A stretch of DNA of 7,247 nt from Candidatus Calidifonticultor daggyaiensis (GCA_015661035.1 JACVJA010000068.1:1-7247), one strand, 5' to 3'; shown: positions 1 through 5,932, counted from the first letter of the stretch. Translations and numbers: made by a program. Notes: generated from the sequence alone by a model not told the origin.

Positions 1-152
1 ATTTCAAAAATTTTCTTTAAATGGTTTGTTAATAAACAAAATCGTGTTTGTCCTTGATTAATCCAAGAACGCAATTCAGTGTCTGTAAAAAAATCCTGTG
101 TAGGTTCTTGTAAAAGAATACGAACTTGATTTATAATTTCTCCTAAATTCAT
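1..152 (-). CDS. Head-tail adaptor (head completion) protein, N-terminal part only
   Basis: The first 50 residues are visible; the rest runs off the left edge of the window. The start MNLGEIINQVRILLQEP, followed by an acidic DTELRSWINQGQ helix, is the usual opening of phage head-to-tail adaptor proteins (gp6-like connectors). These form a ring under the portal after packaging. In that family an N-terminal helix is followed by 'sD.eL..wIN.aq', which is what is seen here. The ATG overlaps the stop of the preceding gene as ATGA, and there is only a weak, distant AGAGGT upstream, so translation is probably coupled to the upstream gene. Its place after the major capsid protein fits an adaptor. The assignment is from pattern and context. 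The truncation is only the window edge. Confidence 0.75.
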   Translation of the reverse strand, partial: MNLGEIINQVRILLQEPTQDFFTDTELRSWINQGQTRFCLLTNHLKKIFE

Positions 153-385
153 TGTTTTTTAGGTCTACCTCTTTTTTTTACTGTTTCTTTTTCTGGTATA
201 TCTGGAGATGTTTCTTCTATTACTTTATCAATAAATAAAGTGTTGTTGAATTCTGGCAATTTTTTTAACCCTGAAATAATCTCTTCATCGCTTGTTATAA
301 ACCGCCCATTTATAAATTGAACGCGTTTATTGTTTATCCAAATTATGTGGTTAGAATATTTGGAGATAAAGGCTACCTCTGGCAT
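149..385 (-). CDS. Small head-associated protein with AT-hook-like C-terminus (78 aa)
   Basis: This small protein lies between the major capsid gene and the adaptor gene. The ATG at 385 is chosen because a GAAAGGGGG ribosome binding site lies 6 bases upstream. The frame stays open to 442, but the extra 19 residues are hydrophobic low-complexity sequence with no such site. The body looks like short beta strands (NHIIWINNKRVQFINGRFI) followed by an acidic segment SDEEIISGLKKLPEF, a layout common in small phage proteins encoded after the capsid gene. The C-terminus KKRGRPKKQ contains an RGRP core between lysines, as in AT-hook DNA-binding motifs. A DNA-touching or capsid-lining role is inferred only. 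The stop TGA overlaps the next start (ATGA). No specific family is recognised with confidence. Confidence 0.8.
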   Translation of the reverse strand: MPEVAFISKYSNHIIWINNKRVQFINGRFITSDEEIISGLKKLPEFNNTLFIDKVIEETSPDIPEKETVKKRGRPKKQ

Positions 386-391
386 AATACA

Positions 392-400
392 CCCCCTTTC
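392..400 (-). promoter_or_regulatory. Ribosome binding site that sets the start of the 78-aa gene
   Basis: Reading the minus strand, GAAAGGGGG sits 6 bases before the ATG at 385. It is purine-rich and close to the anti-Shine-Dalgarno complement. It argues for the internal start over the earlier in-frame ATG at 442, which has no comparable site. Confidence 0.6.
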
Positions 401-440
401 CATATAAAAATGGTAAAATAACAAAATTATATAAAAGAGC

Positions 441-464
441 AACAGGATTTTTAATTATCCTGTT
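441..464 (-). terminator. Hairpin over the major capsid stop codon, possible weak terminator or mRNA stabiliser
   Basis: The arms AACAGGAT and ATCCTGTT pair perfectly over 8 bp around an 8-base loop, and the capsid stop codon TAA lies at the stem-loop junction. On the minus strand the hairpin is followed by GCTCTTTTATATAATTTTG, so the T-tract is short and offset. That makes it at best a weak intrinsic terminator. A hairpin just after a highly expressed capsid gene could instead protect the 3' end of the message or reduce downstream expression. This is seen structure with inferred function. Confidence 0.4.
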
Positions 465-1600
465 ACACCATACATTATAGCGTGGGTTAACTCAAGACTT
501 ACCTGTAAACCAGCCTCGGTAATGTATTCGTCTTTTTCCTGGTCTTCGTCGTTATCTTGAATATTAGTTTTCAAAGTAGTATCTCTACCACGAAGCGGTC
601 TATACCACAGGTTTCTTAAATCTAACCCAATTGCATAGCCATCATAAGCTTTTTCAAGAAGTCTATGTTTGATTAGATTTAATTCACCGTGTGGGGACAC
701 ATACCGAGTGATATTGAGCCCAAAAGTCTGGTCTCTGGGAACTAAACGCAATTTATCTTGAGCAAGAGAGTTTATTGCAGATAGAACTGTCGGTGAACAG
801 AATAAAAATTTAACATCGCTACCATATTGAAATAACATTCTGCAGAATTCTTCTAATTTCGCAGCTGTTAAAGTCCCATTAACATTGTATCTGTTGGTAT
901 TAACAAAATAAAACACTCCACCTGTTGTTCTTTTTGGTTGGGCGCCATCAAAATCTTCTTTTGGTTCACCAAAAAGGAAGGCACGCTCAATATCTACTGT
1001 ATGTTCAATTCCCATTTTTTTACGCTGATACCCCAAATCAGGACCACCATAAAGTTCTGAATTTTCAGCAGTAGCTGTCACACCAAAGGGTTTACGGAAT
1101 ATCTGTGTAAAATTATATTTAGGAATAACTTTTGTTGTTTTTATTTCAGGAGCTTTTGCTCCTTCTTCATTGGCATTACCAATTATCACAAGGTAATCAT
1201 CATCATTTAATGCAGCGGCTGAAGTCGTTCCATAACCACGAATAACAGTGATAGTATTTGTTGTAGTGTTTACAGCAGTAACACACATAACTTCACCTGT
1301 TCTCGGAACTTTCACAATGTCTCTAACTGTGAAATATACAGCATTATCTACAACTAAATCAGTATCATCCTTATCGTAACCACCACTTTTATTTATCTGG
1401 TCCCATTTGGCAGTTAGGTCGTCCTCTAACCATTCAAACTTCGGATTTATCGCTATTTTCTTTTGCAGTCTCATTAGAAGCACTGTTAAAGGTGCTGCAG
1501 ATGGCTGCAATAAAGCAATTTCATCCGACATATCAATCACACGCTGTTTTTGTTCTATATTGTAGGTTCCTCTGGTTCCAACTATAATTGGTTGCGGCAT
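455..1600 (-). CDS. Major capsid protein, SU10-like HK97-fold family
   Basis: At 381 residues, this protein builds the icosahedral shell. It matches the SU10-type major capsid family (formerly DUF5309) by its overall pattern. The N-terminus is a VGTRGTYNIEQKQRVIDMS arm (residues 7-25), followed by the segment 'ALLQPSAAPLTVLL' that typically opens this family. A beta-rich insertion follows at about 85-140 (FTVRDIVKVPRTGEVM onward). Later come the helix 'LEEFCRMLFQYGSDVKFLFCSP' (residues 250-271, shown here in shortened sense as the spine-helix region) and a C-terminal beta segment ending VSLELTHAIMYGVTG. Length and position after the scaffold fit. The ATG has a full AAGGAGGT site 9 bases upstream that overlaps the scaffold stop, so high expression is expected. 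Assignment is by family resemblance and gene order. Confidence 0.93.
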   Translation of the reverse strand: MPQPIIVGTRGTYNIEQKQRVIDMSDEIALLQPSAAPLTVLLMRLQKKIAINPKFEWLEDDLTAKWDQINKSGGYDKDDTDLVVDNAVYFTVRDIVKVPRTGEVMCVTAVNTTTNTITVIRGYGTTSAAALNDDDYLVIIGNANEEGAKAPEIKTTKVIPKYNFTQIFRKPFGVTATAENSELYGGPDLGYQRKKMGIEHTVDIERAFLFGEPKEDFDGAQPKRTTGGVFYFVNTNRYNVNGTLTAAKLEEFCRMLFQYGSDVKFLFCSPTVLSAINSLAQDKLRLVPRDQTFGLNITRYVSPHGELNLIKHRLLEKAYDGYAIGLDLRNLWYRPLRGRDTTLKTNIQDNDEDQEKDEYITEAGLQVSLELTHAIMYGVTG

Positions 1601-1609
1601 TGTGTTTCT

Positions 1610-1617
1610 ACCTCCTT
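1610..1617 (-). promoter_or_regulatory. Strong ribosome binding site of the major capsid gene
   Basis: AAGGAGGT on the minus strand lies 9 bases before the capsid ATG and directly after the scaffold stop TAA. The whole 17-base scaffold-capsid junction is nearly the same as the junction upstream of the scaffold gene, which suggests matched, high translation of both. Confidence 0.75.
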
Positions 1618-2400
1618 TTATTCAAACAATGGATTAGAAACCTCTGCCTTCAAGATACTTTCTTTTATTCTTTCTTCTGGTGTCTTCTCCTGTTGTTGCG
1701 TCCGCATAGACGCACCAGTTGAAGATTCCACAAATCCTGTTTTAGTTTTTTCTAATAATTCTTGTTTACCCTGATTTTTTGCTTCTTCTGTTATAGCTGA
1801 TAAATTCCTAACTTTTGCAAGGCTATATGCCATTTCAAGTAGTTTATCAGCTGGTAAATTACTTGAAGGTGGTATTTCTTTTTCAATAATCTCAGCAATT
1901 TGTTCCCGATATTGCTCAAAATCAGGGTGAGTGGAAGAAAAATTGTTTATTGCATTTCTTACCGCACTGAGTTCCCGTTCTTGAATTATCGGCTCCAGTT
2001 GCGGTAAAACAATTTTTTTAACAGTATCTTGAATCAGGGGTTCTAATACCTGTTTTGGATTTTCCCAAAACTTTGTATAAAACTCATCAGGATTTATTTC
2101 TGATGATTGCTGTGGTTGTTGTTGAGATTGTAATTGTTCTAATTGTCGTCTATATTCAGCATTCATCTGGCTTGTCTGTGTATAAGCCCTTTCAAGTTCT
2201 CTATAGGACTTTTCTAAATCCTGATAAGTTTTAAACCTTCCTAAAATCAAAGGTTGCTGTTGTTGCTGTTGTTTTTCCTGTTCTGATGATTGTTGTTTTT
2301 GTTTTTCCTTTTCCTCAACTTCAAGTAATACAGTTCCTACACCCAAATCTTCTTCAAGAAGATTCGTTTGTGTAGCAGTATCTTTTTTTTCTTCTGCCAT
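1618..2400 (-). CDS. Probable capsid scaffolding protein
   Basis: This 260-residue, highly charged and mostly helical protein is encoded directly before the major capsid gene, the usual scaffold position. Residues 28-50 are very rich in K, E and Q and include a run of six glutamines. Next comes GRFKTYQDLEKSYRELERAY (55-73), a 'k.y.dLEkaYkeLE' coiled-coil opening frequent in phage scaffolds. A second Q-rich stretch lies at 91-98, then a helical middle region, and a C-terminus (EERIKESILKAEVSNPLFE) of the kind that contacts coat protein in known scaffolds. Scaffolds shape the procapsid and leave or are cleaved before packaging. No protease gene or protease domain is visible here. The start has a full AAGGAGGT 8 bases upstream. 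Function is inferred from position and composition rather than a catalytic motif. Confidence 0.82.
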   Translation of the reverse strand: MAEEKKDTATQTNLLEEDLGVGTVLLEVEEKEKQKQQSSEQEKQQQQQQPLILGRFKTYQDLEKSYRELERAYTQTSQMNAEYRRQLEQLQSQQQPQQSSEINPDEFYTKFWENPKQVLEPLIQDTVKKIVLPQLEPIIQERELSAVRNAINNFSSTHPDFEQYREQIAEIIEKEIPPSSNLPADKLLEMAYSLAKVRNLSAITEEAKNQGKQELLEKTKTGFVESSTGASMRTQQQEKTPEERIKESILKAEVSNPLFE

Positions 2401-2408
2401 TGTTTTTT

Positions 2409-2416
2409 ACCTCCTT
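2409..2416 (-). promoter_or_regulatory. Strong ribosome binding site of the scaffold gene
   Basis: AAGGAGGT on the minus strand lies 8 bases before the scaffold ATG and follows straight after the stop of the 129-aa gene. It is a full match to the anti-Shine-Dalgarno complement. Confidence 0.75.
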
Positions 2417-2417
2417 T

Positions 2418-2807
2418 TTATGTTTTTGGAGTTTTTCTTATTTCTTCTGCTAATGTTTCTCTTGCAGTTTTTTTCTCTGCAGTTGGTTTTGTTTCTGGAA
2501 TTTCAACAGCAGATACATTCAAAATATTTAAAGTATAATTTTCACCAGAAATATCAGTAATTTCTGCATCAACATCAAGAGATAATTTATCACCAACAAC
2601 TTTACCTCGTAATGCTGGCAAAATTGTTGGTGTTAATGTCAATTGTGAAGTAGTTGGAGATGTTGGAGGACTTGGTTGTGTTGGGGATACTGTTGGTGTA
2701 GCCAGAGATTCAGCAGAACCAAATGTCAAATCTTCTTCTACTGGAACTAATCTCCTTCTTTCTTTAGTTTCATCCAATTCTTCTGTTTCTCTTATTCTTC
2801 TTGGCAT
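2418..2807 (-). CDS. Small head-module protein with Pro/Thr/Ser linker (129 aa), function unknown
   Basis: I do not recognise a named family. Three regions can be seen. The N-terminus is charged and arginine/glutamate-rich (residues 1-27). A low-complexity linker of Pro, Thr and Ser follows (about 37-60). A compact beta-rich segment comes next, roughly 65-103 (LRGKVVGDKLSLDVDAEI, then SGENYTLNILNVSAVEI), with a charged helical tail after it. The layout suggests a small beta domain on a flexible tether, as in minor capsid or decoration-type proteins, but this is inference. The gene sits between the portal and scaffold genes. It has an AGGAGG site 11 bases before its ATG, placed inside the last codons of the upstream gene, so the two are probably translated together. 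Confidence 0.75.
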   Translation of the reverse strand: MPRRIRETEELDETKERRRLVPVEEDLTFGSAESLATPTVSPTQPSPPTSPTTSQLTLTPTILPALRGKVVGDKLSLDVDAEITDISGENYTLNILNVSAVEIPETKPTAEKKTARETLAEEIRKTPKT

Positions 2808-2808
2808 T

Positions 2809-3072
2809 TTATTTTATTCCTCCTTTTAAATAAAAATTTACATATTCATTTATTTTGTTTAATAACTTTTTAAAAGATTGTTTTTCGCTCAAATTTATTA
2901 AATAGTTTATATAATTCATTTCAAGAGATATTTTAGGGTCAAAGCTTTCCATATTTTTTTCTGCTTCTTTAATACGTGCTTCTATCCATTGATTTATTAT
3001 ATTCCATCCCTCAGATTTAGACATTAAATAGACAAAACTTGCTTCTTCAAATTTTTTGTCGTTTTCGTTCAT
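2809..3072 (-). CDS. Small helical phage protein between portal and scaffold (87 aa)
   Basis: This is an all-helical, charged protein of 87 residues. The segment SEGWNIINQWIEARIKEAEK (residues 20-39) is followed by a second long helix ending in 'KKLLNKINEYVNFYL'. Many tailed phages encode a short protein of this shape ('W..i..wi..ri.e...' then a register helix) just after the portal gene; its role is not established. The start overlaps the 3' end of the 81-aa gene by 26 bases in a different frame. An AGGAGG 11 bases upstream of the ATG lies inside that gene, which supports both the start and the coupling. No catalytic motif is seen. Real coding is well supported by the ribosome site and tight packing; function is unknown. 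Confidence 0.78.
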   Translation of the reverse strand: MNENDKKFEEASFVYLMSKSEGWNIINQWIEARIKEAEKNMESFDPKISLEMNYINYLINLSEKQSFKKLLNKINEYVNFYLKGGIK

Positions 3073-3292
3073 CTGGTATAATTCCTCCTGTTTCTGTTGT
3101 TACAGGACTTTGAGTTTTCACATCTAATCTTGGATACATATACATACTATCAAAGGGGCTGGGTAATGTTTCTGCTTCACGAGATATTTTTCTTTTGGGT
3201 GGTTCTGCCATTGACATTTCTGCTTCAAATTTTTCAGTTTTTACCTTTTTTTCTTCTGTTTTTCCTTTTTTTATTAAATCTTGAACTCCCAT
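3047..3292 (-). CDS. Small lysine/glutamate-rich protein after the portal gene (81 aa), function unknown
   Basis: No family is recognised. The protein is hydrophilic and probably poorly ordered. It has a basic/acidic N-terminal third rich in K and E, then AEPPKRKISREAETLPSPFD, then a tyrosine/methionine patch (MYMYP, residues 50-54), and a polar tail. Its first nine residues, MGVQDLIKK, match the G[ILV]QxLIK motif that ends the three small proteins encoded just before the portal. The ATG follows a strong AGGAGG, and the gene starts about 20 bases after the portal stop. Its 3' end overlaps the next gene by 26 bases. Position suggests a portal- or scaffold-associated role, but that is inference. 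Confidence 0.75.
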   Translation of the reverse strand: MGVQDLIKKGKTEEKKVKTEKFEAEMSMAEPPKRKISREAETLPSPFDSMYMYPRLDVKTQSPVTTETGGIIPDERKRQKI

Positions 3293-3313
3293 TATTTTTT
3301 CCTCCTATATTTT

Positions 3314-5101
3314 TTATTCTCGTGGCACAGGCACACCAGGTAATCCTGCAATAGAAGGTAATCCGCTTGCCTGTCTTTGTCTTTTTGTCGCTTTAACAGT
3401 CTGTTCTATCATAGATTGTGTCATTGCTTCTCTTTGTTGTTCTGCTTTAACAACTTCCATAGGTTTAATAAATCTATCTACATCCTTTATATCAAACTTT
3501 TCAAGTATTGCTTTTTGGAATTCTTCAATATTAACATTTGGTAAAGTAAATAATGGATTATTGGCTAATAAAAGTAATTGCTGTCGTTCTATTTCTTTCC
3601 CAACTTCCATAATACCAACATTAGGTATTAAATCATAATTACCAGAAATATCTTCTGCTGAAATTTCTTTAAATTCAAATCCTTTATCACCAAGAATTCT
3701 TACAGTTTTTTTCTTGTCTAAAAATTGTTGATTTAACGCTATCATCATTCTAACTAATTCTGCCACACCCGATTTAACAAAGTTGAACAATTTTAATGTA
3801 AATCTTGTTGCTGCTGATTGTTGTATCTGCATAACAGCAGTAGCAGTTTCTGTCCTTCTTGGAGTTGTCCCAATGGTCCATTCTGCCATTGCAGTAGCAT
3901 CCTGAATATCTTTTACTAACATCGCATCCTGGTTATAAAGGTCAGCAACAATATTTGTTGGTTCTAAATATTTTAGTGCATTCATATCATCAGTAAGGAT
4001 AACTCCTCCAGGTCTATTTTGTTCTTCCAATCTATCAAAATCTATATCAGCATTTCTGTTCGCAATTAAAATCTTATTAACAATGGTTTTCAAATTATCC
4101 ATTGCTTGATTTCTTAATTCATTTCTTTCATTTATTAAACTTTCTATAGGTTCAATTTCACCAATTCCATAAAATTCGTGTGGCATTTCAATATCTTTTA
4201 TATCTATAAATGGTTTTCTTCCGTGCCAAAAAGGATTTTTATCTTCATCCCTGATTATTACACTTCTTTGTGCAATTGTGATAACTTTATTATCTTCCCA
4301 ATATTCAAGTAATTCAACTTTATACTTATCTGTTTCAACAATTCCAGTAGGTAAACCAGTTACAGTTGCTCTTACTGATTTCATTATGTCTCTTAATTCT
4401 CCAACGCCAGGTTTTATCTTTTCAATATTTTTATAATATCCCTGTTTTTGTTTTTCTACAAGATAATCATAGTCTCGCCAAATACGATGAATACACCATT
4501 TAGCATCCTTTATTGTTGTCGCTCTCGGGTCTATAAAAAAGTCATATAAATCAACAACTTCAATATCAGGTCCATCATACTCTATAATTGTTTTTGTAAC
4601 TGGTCGGCTTCCTACTTTTAATCCAAAAACATAACTTGGCTCTGTAACAGTTCGTTCACAGATTTCAAAACGCCAGAAAACTTTAAGAATGGATGTTCCA
4701 TAAATTAATGCTTGTTTAAACCAGTTATAAAATTTTCTATAAACATCCATTTGGTCAAACTGATATCTAAGTAATTCTTCCACAATTTTTGCTTGTTCAA
4801 TATCATTTTTTTCTCTCGGTAAAATCTGAAACACAAATTTAGGAGCAAAAATTGCTGAAATTAATTTCGGTAACAATGATTCAATAACTGTATAAGCAAC
4901 TGGAACAAACAAATTGCTTAACCAAGGATAATCTTTAGGATTTCTATAATTTCTATAATATTGATAGAATTTATCCCATTTATCTACCTGTGAAGAACGG
5001 AATTTCTCCGCTAATATAAATCGTTGAATTACTAAACTTATTTTATCAGAATCATTTACAGGATTTATTTCTTCAAGAACTCTGTCTATTTCTTCTACCA
5101 T
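3314..5101 (-). CDS. Portal protein (P22/podovirus-like)
   Basis: At 595 residues, this protein forms the dodecameric ring at one capsid vertex through which DNA enters and leaves, and to which the terminase docks. The sequence has the typical portal course. An N-terminal helical region includes PWLSNLFVPVAYTVIESLLP (59-78), and a wing domain carries 'VDLYDFFIDPRA' (183-194). The hallmark EFYGIGEIEPIESLINERNE (309-328) is followed by helices with LRNQAMDN, as in P22-like portals. Next is 'RPGGVI' (363-368), and then a stem/crown region with 'TATAVMQIQQSAATRF' (419-434). The C-terminus is basic with a glycine/proline-rich end. An AAAGGA site 12 bases upstream lies inside the end of the 58-aa gene. 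Length and neighbours fit well; only the exact subfamily is uncertain. Confidence 0.95.
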   Translation of the reverse strand: MVEEIDRVLEEINPVNDSDKISLVIQRFILAEKFRSSQVDKWDKFYQYYRNYRNPKDYPWLSNLFVPVAYTVIESLLPKLISAIFAPKFVFQILPREKNDIEQAKIVEELLRYQFDQMDVYRKFYNWFKQALIYGTSILKVFWRFEICERTVTEPSYVFGLKVGSRPVTKTIIEYDGPDIEVVDLYDFFIDPRATTIKDAKWCIHRIWRDYDYLVEKQKQGYYKNIEKIKPGVGELRDIMKSVRATVTGLPTGIVETDKYKVELLEYWEDNKVITIAQRSVIIRDEDKNPFWHGRKPFIDIKDIEMPHEFYGIGEIEPIESLINERNELRNQAMDNLKTIVNKILIANRNADIDFDRLEEQNRPGGVILTDDMNALKYLEPTNIVADLYNQDAMLVKDIQDATAMAEWTIGTTPRRTETATAVMQIQQSAATRFTLKLFNFVKSGVAELVRMMIALNQQFLDKKKTVRILGDKGFEFKEISAEDISGNYDLIPNVGIMEVGKEIERQQLLLLANNPLFTLPNVNIEEFQKAILEKFDIKDVDRFIKPMEVVKAEQQREAMTQSMIEQTVKATKRQRQASGLPSIAGLPGVPVPRE

Positions 5102-5104
5102 AAT

Positions 5105-5281
5105 TTATGATAATCCTTTAATCAAATTTTGAATACCGCTTATTGGCTTAGAAATTTTTTGTCTTCTTTTTCTTTTTGTAAATTTATGATAATAATTCCG
5201 TGGATAACCACCTGAAACATCTCTAACCATACGTTCTTTTACAGCAAGAGTTCCACGAGTTCCAACAACAATTTTTGTCAT
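5105..5281 (-). CDS. Small basic protein with capsid-arm-like N-terminus (58 aa)
   Basis: This short gene fills the space between the 134-aa gene and the portal. It begins MTKIVVGTRGTLAVKERMV, which lines up with the major capsid N-terminus through a shared VGTRGT followed by a similar charged stretch. It continues with SGGYPRNYYHK, a strongly basic patch KRKRRQK (36-42), and a tail ISGIQNLIKGLS (47-58) that matches the tails of the two upstream small proteins. Its ATG overlaps the previous stop as ATGA, and it has no strong ribosome site, so translational coupling is likely. The last codons carry the AAAGGA site for the portal. A role touching both capsid and DNA is inferred. Coding is supported by exact gap filling, overlap geometry and motif sharing. 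Confidence 0.82.
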   Translation of the reverse strand: MTKIVVGTRGTLAVKERMVRDVSGGYPRNYYHKFTKRKRRQKISKPISGIQNLIKGLS

Positions 5282-5682
5282 TGTTTAATAAGCTCTTGAA
5301 GACCAATATTAATTTTTCCCCAAGCAGTAGGAGAATGAGGACCTTTTTCTCTCCGTTCACGCAAATATGCTCTATATTCTTTAGCAGACATTCTTCTGGC
5401 TGCTTCTGGATATTTACGGTATCCTTTACGACCTACATAAGGATGTTCTGGTGAAAGAACTCCTCTGCGTTTAGCTTCTCCTTTCAACCAGCCCGCTAAT
5501 CTTTCAGGACTTGTAATTCTATCTTTATACTTTTCTAACTTTTCAACAGTCCCATAAAATCCTCTTTTTCCTGCTGCTTTTATTGCTGCGGGAAGTAATT
5601 GTCTTCTTGCTCTTTCAGCTCTTCTTGTTCTTTCTTCTGCTGTCAAAGTAGGAGCACGACGAGAACTTTTCTTTTTAGGCAA
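5278..5682 (-). CDS. Small highly basic head-module protein, TTG start (134 aa)
   Basis: The start codon is TTG, supported by a full AAGGAGGT 8 bases upstream and by lack of a better start. The protein is very rich in Arg and Lys, with an N-terminal basic segment KKKSSRRA and a long arginine/alanine helix (15-40). A middle motif 'SPERLAGWLKGEAKRRG' (58-74) and 'HPYVGRKGYRKYPEAARRMS' (80-99) follow. Small phage proteins with 'spe.LaaWi....' followed by a basic 'k.f..ma..GRrr' type tail are common in tailed phages and have no proven role. The C-terminus, GPHSPTAW at 114-121 then NIGLQELIKQ, is shared with the neighbouring 65-aa protein. A DNA-binding or internal head protein is the most likely idea, inferred from charge and position. 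The stop overlaps the next gene (ATGA). Confidence 0.85.
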   Translation of the reverse strand: MPKKKSSRRAPTLTAEERTRRAERARRQLLPAAIKAAGKRGFYGTVEKLEKYKDRITSPERLAGWLKGEAKRRGVLSPEHPYVGRKGYRKYPEAARRMSAKEYRAYLRERREKGPHSPTAWGKINIGLQELIKQ

Positions 5683-5683
5683 T

Positions 5684-5881
5684 TTAACTTACCTCCTTTA
5701 TTAATTTTTGAATTCCAATGTTGCTATATGCCCAAGAAGTTGGTGAATGTGGTCCTTTTTTTCGCTTAAAATATTCTACCTGCCTTAATCTTTTAACTGC
5801 TTGTGATTTAGTCCTATAAGGACCACCTAACTTTTTACCTTTTTCACTATAAACTGTATATCCGTTAGTTTTGCGTATCAT
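5684..5881 (-). CDS. Small basic phage protein with shared GPHSPT...GIQxLIK tail (65 aa)
   Basis: The N-terminal part (NGYTVYSEKGKKLGGPYRTK, residues 6-25) reads as two or three beta strands. A basic helix SQAVKRLRQVEYFKRKK follows, a 'strand-strand-helix' pattern very common in small phage proteins and reminiscent of small DNA-binding folds. The C-terminus GPHSPTSW (43-50) plus NIGIQKLIKEVS closely matches the tail of the next gene product. The ATG directly follows the nine-T tract of an intrinsic terminator. The only candidate ribosome site, AAGGG, lies in the 3' arm of that hairpin, so expression could depend on hairpin opening and transcriptional readthrough. The last codons (AAG GAG GTA) form the ribosome site of the next gene. 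Function is unknown; a DNA- or head-associated role is inferred. Confidence 0.82.
   Translation of the reverse strand: MIRKTNGYTVYSEKGKKLGGPYRTKSQAVKRLRQVEYFKRKKGPHSPTSWAYSNIGIQKLIKEVS
5691..5698 (-). promoter_or_regulatory. Ribosome binding site that sets the TTG start of the 134-aa gene
   Basis: AAGGAGGT on the minus strand lies 8 bases before the TTG at 5682. It falls inside the last sense codons (K62, E63, V64) of the upstream 65-aa gene. Spacing and match are as good as for the capsid and scaffold genes. Confidence 0.75.
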
Positions 5882-5932
5882 AAAAAAAAAGCCCTTTTAC
5901 CTATCAGTAAAAACACTGATAGATAAAAGGGC
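5882..5932 (-). terminator. Strong intrinsic terminator directly before the 65-aa gene
   Basis: On the minus strand an 18-bp stem forms between 5915-5932 (first arm, GCCCTTTTATCTATCAGT) and 5891-5908 (second arm), with one G-U pair and a 6-base loop. It is followed at once by nine Ts (5882-5890). This is a textbook Rho-independent terminator for minus-strand transcription coming from the terminase or from the promoter at 6092-6120. The plus-strand reading has a T6 tract only after a 5-base gap, so plus-strand termination would be weaker. Because the ATG of the 65-aa gene follows the T-tract with no gap, the hairpin could also act as an attenuator for the downstream head genes. Confidence 0.88.

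Noticed and set aside
386..442. N-terminal extension of the 78-aa protein, which would add a hydrophobic 19-residue segment
   Set aside because: The internal ATG has a good ribosome site at proper spacing. The extension has none and overlaps the AT-rich spacer after the capsid hairpin.
1550..1774. Plus-strand open frame of 74 codons across the scaffold-capsid junction
   Set aside because: It lies antisense to two well-supported genes, has no ribosome site, and its residues are what reverse reading of these genes would give.
3240..3285. A7-containing stretches in the 81-aa gene as possible -1 frameshift sites
   Set aside because: Lysine-rich codons in AT-rich DNA give such runs by default. 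The frame is intact to its stop, and there is no sign of a longer alternative product.
3097..3354. Plus-strand open frame coding for a very hydrophobic protein
   Set aside because: The hydrophobic runs are the complement of lysine/glutamate-rich codons in the 81-aa gene. A membrane protein here would be an artefact of antisense reading.
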